DNA of 35,970 nucleotides from assembly GCA_018399995.1 (NCBI GenBank), contig JAGYMU010000011.1, positions 1-35,970 of the forward strand. The letters run 5' to 3'. Below, in pieces: positions 29,035-35,970 of the stretch. Each line of letters begins with the position of its first letter. Position 1 is the first letter of the stretch. The position numbers and the translations under genes are program-made. The notes beneath the pieces are model-generated. The model was not told where the DNA came from. It ran no database searches and saw only the letters and a list, made by a program, of their open reading frames with translations. The stretch is from Halanaerobiales bacterium (GTDB taxonomy: Bacteria > Bacillota > Halanaerobiia > Halanaerobiales > M55B127).

Positions 29035-29763
29035 CTATTTTAAAAGATTTAAGGCTTTTTTTGTTTGGTTGGTTATTATACCGTCAACCCCATAGTGAGC
29101 CATCAATTTGATGTCTTTTAGGTTATCAACTGTATAGACGTTTAACTTTATATCATTTTTGTGAAGTTCATCCACTAATTCTTGATTAACCATTAGATAA
29201 TAAGGATGTATATATTGAGTATTCAAGTTCTTTAGATATTGGACTACTTGATAGGGTTTTGCAAAAAACAGGGGGGCAATTTTAAGATTACTATTTATAT
29301 TTTTTGTAATTACTAATGATTCGTGATTATAGGAAGATATTATTGTTTTCTCTTCTAAATCATATTTTTTTACGGCTTCAATTACTTTTTTTTCTATGCC
29401 CTGATTTATGTTATATCCTTTTTTTATTTCAATATTTATTAAAGAAAAGTCCTTGGTTATCTGTAAGGCCTCTGATAACGTTAGTATCTTCTCACCTTTA
29501 AATTTTTTTCCATAATAACTACCAAAGTCAATTTTTTTAAGTTCTTTTAAGGTATAATCTTTGATAAAGCCCTTACCATTTGAGACCCTATCTATTTTTG
29601 GGTCGTGGATTACAACTGCCTCTTCATCTTTGGTTAAATGAACATCAAATTCAACCCCATTGGCCCCATCTTCTTTTGCCTGTACAAAGGATGCTTTTGT
29701 ATTTTCAGGCGTCTTATTTGCTGAACCCCGGTGTGCGATAATCTTTATATCCACCTTTTTCAC
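29035..29763 (-). CDS. Glycerophosphodiester phosphodiesterase
   Basis: IAHRGSANKTPENTKASFVQAKEDGANGVEFDVHLTKDEEAVVIHDPKIDRVSNGKG; VYTVDN. ATGA overlap with the upstream HAD gene. Confidence 0.95.
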   Translation of the reverse strand: MKKVDIKIIAHRGSANKTPENTKASFVQAKEDGANGVEFDVHLTKDEEAVVIHDPKIDRVSNGKGFIKDYTLKELKKIDFGSYYGKKFKGEKILTLSEALQITKDFSLINIEIKKGYNINQGIEKKVIEAVKKYDLEEKTIISSYNHESLVITKNINSNLKIAPLFFAKPYQVVQYLKNLNTQYIHPYYLMVNQELVDELHKNDIKLNVYTVDNLKDIKLMAHYGVDGIITNQTKKALNLLK

Positions 29764-30560
29764 CCCTTAAGTAAATAGTTCAATTCTGCAATATTCTTTA
29801 AAACAAAATCTGGTTTTATAGTCGGATTTTTTAAATCAGATCTTTTAGTCTCTCCACTTAAAACCAAAATACTATTTATTTTACTATCTTCGGCCATCTT
29901 AATATCTGTATATAATCGGTCACCCACCATAGTGATATAACTTTTGTTTACAGCAAATCTCTCTGAAATATAATTTATCATCTCTACATTGGGCTTACCT
30001 ATAACCTTTGGCATCTGTCCACTTGAGGTTTTCAATAGACTTGCAATAGCTCCACAGTCCGGCATTGACCTGCCTTTTTCTAAAGGGCAAACCCGATCAG
30101 GATTAGTTGCAAAGTACTGAACACCATTATTGATCAAATAATGGGCATCCCATAGTTTTTGATAGGTTAAAGTTGTATCAAAACCCAGTACTAAAAAATC
30201 AACATTCTTTCTGCTATTTACAACCTCAAACCCATAATTTTCAAAAACCTTTTTTAAAGATTGAGTACCTACCACATATACCCTATTTTGATCTGTTTTT
30301 TTATTATTTTTAATATAATCAGCAGTAACCTCTCCGGCATTGACAATTTTTTTTAGCTCGGTTTGTATACCTAAATTAGCAAGTTTTATTTTGTAATCCT
30401 CAGAGTTTTTCGAAGAATTATTGGTTAAAAATATATAATCAATAGCTCTTTTACTTAAGGTGTTGAGCAGTTTTACTACTCCATCAATTAATTCATTACC
30501 CAGATATATTGTACCGTCCATATCAAAAATAAAAAGTTTTGTTTCTTTAATTTTATTCAT
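29760..30560 (-). CDS. HAD-superfamily IIA (NagD/AraL-like) sugar phosphatase
   Basis: LFIFDMDGTIYLGNELIDG, FLTNNSSKN, GKPNVEMINYI, MVGDRLYTDIKMAEDSKINSILVLSGET. Confidence 0.94.
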   Translation of the reverse strand: MNKIKETKLFIFDMDGTIYLGNELIDGVVKLLNTLSKRAIDYIFLTNNSSKNSEDYKIKLANLGIQTELKKIVNAGEVTADYIKNNKKTDQNRVYVVGTQSLKKVFENYGFEVVNSRKNVDFLVLGFDTTLTYQKLWDAHYLINNGVQYFATNPDRVCPLEKGRSMPDCGAIASLLKTSSGQMPKVIGKPNVEMINYISERFAVNKSYITMVGDRLYTDIKMAEDSKINSILVLSGETKRSDLKNPTIKPDFVLKNIAELNYLLKG

Positions 30561-30627
30561 TTAAATTCTCCTCAGCAGTGATTTTAGGTTATCAATTACA
30601 TCTATTAGTTTTTTATATAAAGATAAT

Positions 30628-30691
30628 TAAAAAAACCTATTTAATGCATAATTTTACCTACAGTTATCCCTAGGTTTACATTAAATAGGTT
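30628..30691 (-). promoter_or_regulatory. Leader terminator upstream of the glycerol-3-phosphate operon; candidate GlpP antitermination site
   Basis: Minus strand AACCTATTTAATG (30691-30679) and CATTAAATAGGTT (30646-30634) are perfect 13-bp arms with a 32-nt loop, followed by a T-run (GGTTTTTTTAATTATC), about 70 nt before the ATG at 30560. Confidence 0.75.
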
Positions 30692-30831
30692 CTCTTAACT
30701 CTAACCTAACATATTAAATTTTCTTTTAAAGGATTTATTAATATATTTATAGACTCTATTTTTATAATTCCATATTCTTTAATAAATTCCTCTTTTTAGA
30801 TGATTAATCTCACAAGTCTCTTAACTTAATA

Positions 30832-31029
30832 TCATTTATCTCTCAGAGATTTATCTAAAGTTCCATCAGGCAGCATCCAGTCCGGGTGAGGTTCTCCCCT
30901 TTCTTCCATTTGATAGCGTACACAGGACTTATTATCACCCTTACAATAATTATCTATCCATTTCTTTGCTAACCTTCCCTTTTCATAATATCTTTTCATG
31001 GGACAAACTTGATACCACTTACACACCAT
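30832..31029 (-). CDS. Small conserved-type Cys-containing protein (65 aa)
   Basis: MVCKWYQVCPMKRYYEKGRLAKKWIDNYCKGDNKSCVRYQMEERGEPHPDWMLPDGTLDKSLRDK; four cysteines at residues 3, 9, 29 and 36; AGGAAGG upstream of the ATG. Confidence 0.8.
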   Translation of the reverse strand: MVCKWYQVCPMKRYYEKGRLAKKWIDNYCKGDNKSCVRYQMEERGEPHPDWMLPDGTLDKSLRDK

Positions 31030-31171
31030 AGTAATACCTTCCTCAAAATAGATATTTTATGTGTTTCAATTCAGATATATAAATAATTAATGTATTAATT
31101 ACCTTCCAATTAAATCTGATGAATAAGCCCTGTATTTTATCACAGTTTTGATAAGACACAATTTTATCTCG

Positions 31172-32557
31172 CTAAAATTCATTTATCAAACTGAGTCCTT
31201 CTAAGGTTATTTCTATTTGACCGGCAGATTTAGTACTTAAATAAAGCTGAACTCTTGCTAAATGGTCAGCATCCTCAGGTACATTACCAAAAGTCCAGCT
31301 GATACTCTGCGGATAATTTTTTAATATCGTTTCTGTAAGATTTGCGATTCTGTGATGATAACCACTAGTTTTACTGGTTATTGAGCCAATACTGACCTCG
31401 GTGTTATCTGTAACCACCCTTCTTCCCTTGTTGTCATAATAGTTATAATCTTCTTCTGGGAAAAATAGATTAAGTTCTGCTTCTTTTTTTGCTTCAGCAG
31501 TACCGTGAACTGTCACTAAATTACCGTCTTTGTTCACATGTTCAATATAAATTGTGAATTCCGGGGTTTCAATCTCTTTAATAACATTATCCGGGGGTTC
31601 TTCAAGGTCAGGTATAACTTTTTTGATACTACCATCAGCAAGTTCGAATCTTGCAATATCACCAACTTCTGGTGTCTCATCTGGTTTTTCAACACTAATT
31701 AAAGAGGTTTTTTCATCTACTGTTGTTAACTTGACTTCAGCCAGTGTTATTTCAAGCGGTTCTTCTCTGTCTTCAATTTCTAATTTACGGATTAATTTCC
31801 CTTTTTGTTCTTCTTTTAAACCATCTTTAAAACCTTTATCAATAACCAGACTCTGACCGATTTTTGCTACCACTTCTGCTTCAATTGGTTTTAATTTTGG
31901 TAATTTTGCAACCTTAGAAAAACTTTCTTTTTTTTCGACTGTATCTCTTATTAACTCATCAACTGCTGAAGTTATTGCACTTCCTATTGAAGTATTAGCA
32001 AAATCATCATCGGAAAAATAGTCACCCACTACATCTTGTATCTCTACACGAGTTTCTGTAGCCTGACCTCTGCCTGTGTAATTTGTTAGGACACTACCAG
32101 AAATTATATCAAATAGACGTCCAGTTAACTTCACATCAACTTCAATGCCTGAAAAAGTTAAAGGCCCTACAGATAATTCGGCTGATTTTGTAACTTCCAA
32201 TTTATCTATATTTCCAATTATTAAGAGATTACTATCCAATAATCTACCAATTTGAGAAGCGGCAGATAAATCAATTGGTTCACCTTTAGTATAATCTAAC
32301 TGTGATAGGGCTTCACTCACTCTTGACCGTGCAACAACAGTAACAATTTCTTTTTGGGCTAATTTATCTGTATACTGGTTGGTAATCCATTCTATTATAT
32401 CTTTTTCTAAATTCTTATCTTTTGTCCAGGCTAATCCTTTTGATTCAAAACCAATCACTGCAACCCTTTCCGCCTGAGCAACGAGTCCAGCCAATATCAC
32501 TATTACAAATACCAATGAAAAAATCAAAATAACTTTAAATCTTTTTAAACTGGACAT
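31172..32557 (-). CDS. Secreted CsgG/LpoB-like domain protein
   Basis: N-terminal signal peptide (ILIFSLVFVIVILAGLVAQA), then VAVIGFESKG...VTVVARSRVSEALSQLDYTKGEPIDLSAASQIGRLLDSNLLIIGNIDK, a CsgG-domain pattern. Confidence 0.78.
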   Translation of the reverse strand: MSSLKRFKVILIFSLVFVIVILAGLVAQAERVAVIGFESKGLAWTKDKNLEKDIIEWITNQYTDKLAQKEIVTVVARSRVSEALSQLDYTKGEPIDLSAASQIGRLLDSNLLIIGNIDKLEVTKSAELSVGPLTFSGIEVDVKLTGRLFDIISGSVLTNYTGRGQATETRVEIQDVVGDYFSDDDFANTSIGSAITSAVDELIRDTVEKKESFSKVAKLPKLKPIEAEVVAKIGQSLVIDKGFKDGLKEEQKGKLIRKLEIEDREEPLEITLAEVKLTTVDEKTSLISVEKPDETPEVGDIARFELADGSIKKVIPDLEEPPDNVIKEIETPEFTIYIEHVNKDGNLVTVHGTAEAKKEAELNLFFPEEDYNYYDNKGRRVVTDNTEVSIGSITSKTSGYHHRIANLTETILKNYPQSISWTFGNVPEDADHLARVQLYLSTKSAGQIEITLEGLSLINEF

Positions 32558-32715
32558 TTCCTTAACCCCCTTGAAATATAAATTGCAAATAATTGATTCT
32601 TCTTTATTTCCGGTAAAATATTATTATAAAGAAAACATTTTTATAAATTAATGATTGAAAATATTTTAGATTATCTAAATATAAATTAATTATAACTATA
32701 TCAAATGATGTTGAT

Positions 32716-34212
32716 TTAATTCTCTGCCCAATAAAGGGCTGTTTTAACCGCTTTTTTCCATCCTTTATATCTCTTCTTTCTGTCTTTTTCTTTCATGTCG
32801 GCCATAAATACCCGATCTACTTTTCTTTTTTTTCTTATCTCATCTAGATTATGCCAGAAATTTGTAGCAAGTCCGGCCAAATATGCAGCCCCTGTCACAG
32901 TAGTTTCAGTATTAACAGGCCTTTCTACTTTTGTATTGGTCATATCGGCTAAAAACTGCATCAATAGATTATTAACTGCAGCCCCTCCATCTACTTTAAC
33001 TTCCTTTAATTTCAAGCCTGAATCCTCTAACATTGCTGTAATCAAATCTTTACTCTGATAAATTAAGGACTCCAGGGTAGCTCTTATTAAATGATTTTTG
33101 CTGCTGCCTCTACTCAAACCTACTATAGTTCCTCTCGTTTTTGGATTCCAGTAAGGGGCACCAAGTCCGGTAAAAGCCGGTACGAAATACACACCATCAG
33201 AATCTTTAACCTTTGATGAAAAATATTCCGAGTCAGCTGCGTCATTTAATAAACAAAGTTCATCCCTCAACCACTGAATGGCTGACCCAGCATTAAATAT
33301 ACTGCCTTCTAAAGCATAGGTTATTTTCCCATCTTGGCCCCAGGCGATAGTTGTTAGTAGTCCATTTTCTGAATAAACAGGTGTTTGGCCCGTATTCATC
33401 AACAGAAAAGCTCCAGTCCCAAAGGTTATCTTGGTCATTCCCTGATTATAACAGCCCTGGGCAAAGGTAGCTGCCTGCTGGTCACCAGCAATTCCCGCAA
33501 TAGGAATATTTTCTCCAAAAAATATATTTTTATCGGTAGATCCATAGATCTCGCTGGAAGACTTAACTTCCGGCAGTATTTGATGGGGTATATCTAAGAT
33601 GTTTAACAGCTTATTATCCCATTTTAGCTCATGAATATTATATAATAAGGTCCTGGAGGCATTCGAATAATCTGTTACATGAACATTACCATTAGTTAAC
33701 TTCCAAATTAAATAGGTGTCAATTGTACCAAATATTATTTCTTTATTTTCAGCTTTTTTACGTGCATCTTTTATGTTGTCTAAAATCCATTTGATTTTTG
33801 TTCCAGAAAAATAAGGGTCTAAAAGTAGGCCTGTTTTTTTTCTAAAAGTATCTTCATAGCCCTTTTCTTTTAATTTTTTGCAAATATCTGAACTCCTTCG
33901 GCACTGCCAGACAATAGCATTATAGATTGGTTCACCTGTATTTTTATCCCACATAATGACGGTTTCCCTCTGGTTAGTGATACCTATCGAATCTATTTGT
34001 GAGAACTCAATATTTGACTTTTTGACAGCATTATTAATAACACCCAGGGTTGAATTCCAAATTTCTTCAGGATCATGTTCTACCCAACCCGGCTTTGGAT
34101 AGTATTGAGTAAATTCTTTTTTTGCTTTTTTAACAATTTTACCCTTCTTATCATACAATAATGCCCTAGTACTTGTTGTGCCCTGATCAATAGCCAATAT
34201 ATATTTAGACAA
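32716..34212 (-). CDS. glpK: Glycerol kinase
   Basis: [100 protein letters not shown]. Confidence 0.97.
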   Translation of the reverse strand: MSKYILAIDQGTTSTRALLYDKKGKIVKKAKKEFTQYYPKPGWVEHDPEEIWNSTLGVINNAVKKSNIEFSQIDSIGITNQRETVIMWDKNTGEPIYNAIVWQCRRSSDICKKLKEKGYEDTFRKKTGLLLDPYFSGTKIKWILDNIKDARKKAENKEIIFGTIDTYLIWKLTNGNVHVTDYSNASRTLLYNIHELKWDNKLLNILDIPHQILPEVKSSSEIYGSTDKNIFFGENIPIAGIAGDQQAATFAQGCYNQGMTKITFGTGAFLLMNTGQTPVYSENGLLTTIAWGQDGKITYALEGSIFNAGSAIQWLRDELCLLNDAADSEYFSSKVKDSDGVYFVPAFTGLGAPYWNPKTRGTIVGLSRGSSKNHLIRATLESLIYQSKDLITAMLEDSGLKLKEVKVDGGAAVNNLLMQFLADMTNTKVERPVNTETTVTGAAYLAGLATNFWHNLDEIRKKRKVDRVFMADMKEKDRKKRYKGWKKAVKTALYWAEN

Positions 34213-34239
34213 ACCTCTTCCCCCCTATAAATTTTTTTG

Positions 34240-34617
34240 CTACTGCAGTGTTGCATAGATACAGCTTTCTACGAGTTTGATATCATTTTCTTCAGCATAT
34301 TTTCTTATTTCATCACTACGTGTACCCGGCTGCAGCCAAACATATTTAATATTGAGTTCAGTAATCTCCTTCATTATTAATTTACCGATCTGAGGATTTA
34401 CAACCATATCAACTACATCGATCTCTTTTTCAACACTTGATAGATTGTCATATGTCTTTATCCCATCGATTTCATCTAAAGAGGGGTTTATCGGAAATAC
34501 ATTATAGCCGTTTTCATCCAAAGTTTTTACAATCTTATAACCATATTTATCCTTTTTATCAGTCGCACCTACTACCGCCCAATTCTTCATTTTTAACGTT
34601 TCATTTTTTATTGTCAT
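34240..34617 (-). CDS. CoA-binding domain protein (YccU-like)
   Basis: NWAVVGATDKKDKYGYKIVKTLDENGYNVFPINPSLDEIDG, VWLQPGTRSDEI; Rossmann CoA-binding pattern. Confidence 0.92.
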   Translation of the reverse strand: MTIKNETLKMKNWAVVGATDKKDKYGYKIVKTLDENGYNVFPINPSLDEIDGIKTYDNLSSVEKEIDVVDMVVNPQIGKLIMKEITELNIKYVWLQPGTRSDEIRKYAEENDIKLVESCIYATLQ

Positions 34618-34710
34618 TTTTTATTCCCCTTACTCTTATTATATAATATAATTAATATTTTTTCATAAAAAGTACTTAGCTTTACTTTTTTGATAAATTA
34701 AAGATAATTT

Positions 34711-34740
34711 CAGCCCCAATTTTACAGTGGGGCTGTTTTT
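34711..34740. terminator. Hairpin/terminator next to the desulforedoxin-like gene
   Basis: CAGCCCCA-ATTTTACAG-TGGGGCTG then TTTTT on the plus strand; the T-tract on the minus strand is weaker. Confidence 0.6.
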
Positions 34741-34743
34741 GCT

Positions 34744-34866
34744 TTATTTTTGTAGATCCATCGGTTCACCACAACAGATTAACTCTCCACCACCTGCTTC
34801 AATAACCTCAACCACATTTCCACAGACCTGACATTTGTATACTTCACCTTTTTTCTTTACATTCAT
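34744..34866 (-). CDS. Desulforedoxin-type (desulfoferrodoxin N-terminal) iron-binding small protein, 40 aa
   Basis: Hand translation: [40 protein letters not shown]. CxxC plus CC arrangement; GAGGAGGTAATAAT before the ATG. Below the ORF-track length cutoff. Confidence 0.88.
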   Translation of the reverse strand: MNVKKKGEVYKCQVCGNVVEVIEAGGGELICCGEPMDLQK

Positions 34867-34886
34867 ATTATTACCTCCTCATTTTA

Positions 34887-35970
34887 TTAGTTTTGTCTTC
34901 GCTTATAAAACTTCAATAATTCATGTGCACTTAAAAAGACGACTGCAGCACCAATTACATAAATCCAATCGAGCAGTGTAATTACAGCAAAACCAAGATA
35001 CTGATTGATAACTGGGGTATAAATTGCTGTAATTATCATCAACATAGAGATAAGCACTGAATACAACATCTTTTTGTTGGAAAAGAAATTTTTATTGAAT
35101 AAACTGACCTTTTCATATCTTCTGGACATGATATTTGTTAGCTGTGTAAAGGCAATTGTTAAATAAGTTATTGTTGTTGCCCTACCGTAAAGGGGATGGG
35201 AAACGGTTAAATCTAAACTACCCATCCTTCCATTAAATAAATAGAAGTTTAAAAAGGCCAAGCCACCCATTAAAACACCAAATAGAGCAAGCTCAGAAAA
35301 AGTACGCTTATTTACAATGTGCTCATCCTTAGCTCTAGGTGGTGATGTCATAATATCTTTTGAACCTAGATCAAAAGTAAAAGCCGTCAGTGGTAATATC
35401 TCTGCTAAAAGGTCGATAGCCAGTATTTGTATTGCTAAGATGGGAACAGGGAAATTAAAGAGTGATACCCCAAGCAGTCCCAATAAAACAACCGCAAGTT
35501 CCCCGCCATTACTGGTTAAAGAAGCAATAACAGTTTTCTTCAGATTATTATATATAGTGCGGCCCTCTTCGATAGCATATACAAGGGTGGGAAAACTATC
35601 ATCAAGGAGAATCAATTCTGCTGCCTGTTTTGAGACATCAGTTCCCATACCTCCCATCGCTACACCAATATGGGCACTCTTTAAAGCTGGAGCATCATTT
35701 ACACCATCTCCGGTTACTGCGACTATCTTCTGCTGATTTTTTAGAATTTTAACTATACGCAATTTATGCTCAGGTGAAACTCGTGAAAAGATCAGGCTTT
35801 CATTTTCATCCATTATGTTCTTAAGCTCTTCATCACTTATATCTTCAAAATCATGTCCTGTAATTACCCTAATATCCTCATCTTCTTTTACGAGATTTAT
35901 CTTTTTACCGATAGCTTCTGCAGTAATAGCATGGTCACCTGTCATAATATAGGTATTTATATGAGCTGCA
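34887..35970 (-). CDS. P-type cation-transporting ATPase (Ca2+-type), C-terminal part, cut by right edge
   Basis: MTGDHAITAEAIGKKI, VAVTGDGVNDAPALKSAHIGVAMGGMGTDVSKQAAELILLDD; C-terminal TM block. The frame stays open to 35970 (AAHINTYIMTGDH), so 35945 is an internal Met. The DKTGTLT region lies outside the window. Confidence 0.95.
   Translation of the reverse strand, partial: AAHINTYIMTGDHAITAEAIGKKINLVKEDEDIRVITGHDFEDISDEELKNIMDENESLIFSRVSPEHKLRIVKILKNQQKIVAVTGDGVNDAPALKSAHIGVAMGGMGTDVSKQAAELILLDDSFPTLVYAIEEGRTIYNNLKKTVIASLTSNGGELAVVLLGLLGVSLFNFPVPILAIQILAIDLLAEILPLTAFTFDLGSKDIMTSPPRAKDEHIVNKRTFSELALFGVLMGGLAFLNFYLFNGRMGSLDLTVSHPLYGRATTITYLTIAFTQLTNIMSRRYEKVSLFNKNFFSNKKMLYSVLISMLMIITAIYTPVINQYLGFAVITLLDWIYVIGAAVVFLSAHELLKFYKRRQN

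Noticed and set aside
35317-35736. 139-aa plus-strand ORF opposite the ATPase
   Set aside because: Antisense shadow ORF; the minus strand carries unmistakable P-type ATPase motifs. Other antisense ORFs (7616-7903, 7973-8263, 12920-13291, 26802-27131, 31554-31856) rejected for the same reason.
1-35970. CRISPR arrays, tRNA/rRNA genes, insertion sequences, phage genes, defence systems
   Set aside because: None recognised on reading both strands: no regularly spaced repeats, transposase/integrase motifs or tRNA-like cloverleaf sequences. Not confirmed with dedicated tools.

Overview
About 36 kb of low-GC bacterial DNA. It resembles a halophilic anaerobic Firmicute of the Halanaerobiales type; that assignment is inferred from gene content and was not tested. 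No rRNA, tRNA, CRISPR array, transposase or phage genes were seen. Main blocks: (1) A minus-strand quaternary-amine/betaine methyl-transfer locus at 1-5944. It has a BCCT transporter and two tandem [corrinoid protein + MttB-superfamily methyltransferase] modules. The first methyltransferase runs off the left edge and is absent from the ORF track. Neither methyltransferase has an in-frame TAG within the window, so both look like non-pyrrolysine (MtgB-like) members. A TetR regulator lies upstream. (2) A cysteine-desulfurase-like protein, a YihY/BrkB membrane protein, a GT2 glycosyltransferase, a BON protein, an OmpR/HK two-component pair and YlbF. (3) A minus-strand peptide/amino-acid block: NhaC-type antiporter, PepV, P1-family peptidase, M18 aminopeptidase, MalY/PatB-type PLP enzyme and an HI0933-family flavoprotein. 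(4) Esterase, Ogt and AsnS. (5) A complete glycerol-3-phosphate operon (HAD phosphatase, GDPD, GlpA-like, GlpB-like, DUF1667, GlpP). Its 5' leader carries a strong intrinsic terminator, a candidate GlpP antitermination target. (6) A small Cys-containing protein, a CsgG-like secreted protein, GlpK, a CoA-binding protein, an unlisted 40-aa desulforedoxin-type protein, and the C-terminal part of a P-type cation ATPase cut by the right edge. The most interesting items are the asymmetric duplication of the methyltransferase modules, with a terminator and palindromes between transporter and enzymes, and the glp leader terminator paired with GlpP at the operon's 3' end. I found no clear candidate for an entirely undescribed system.
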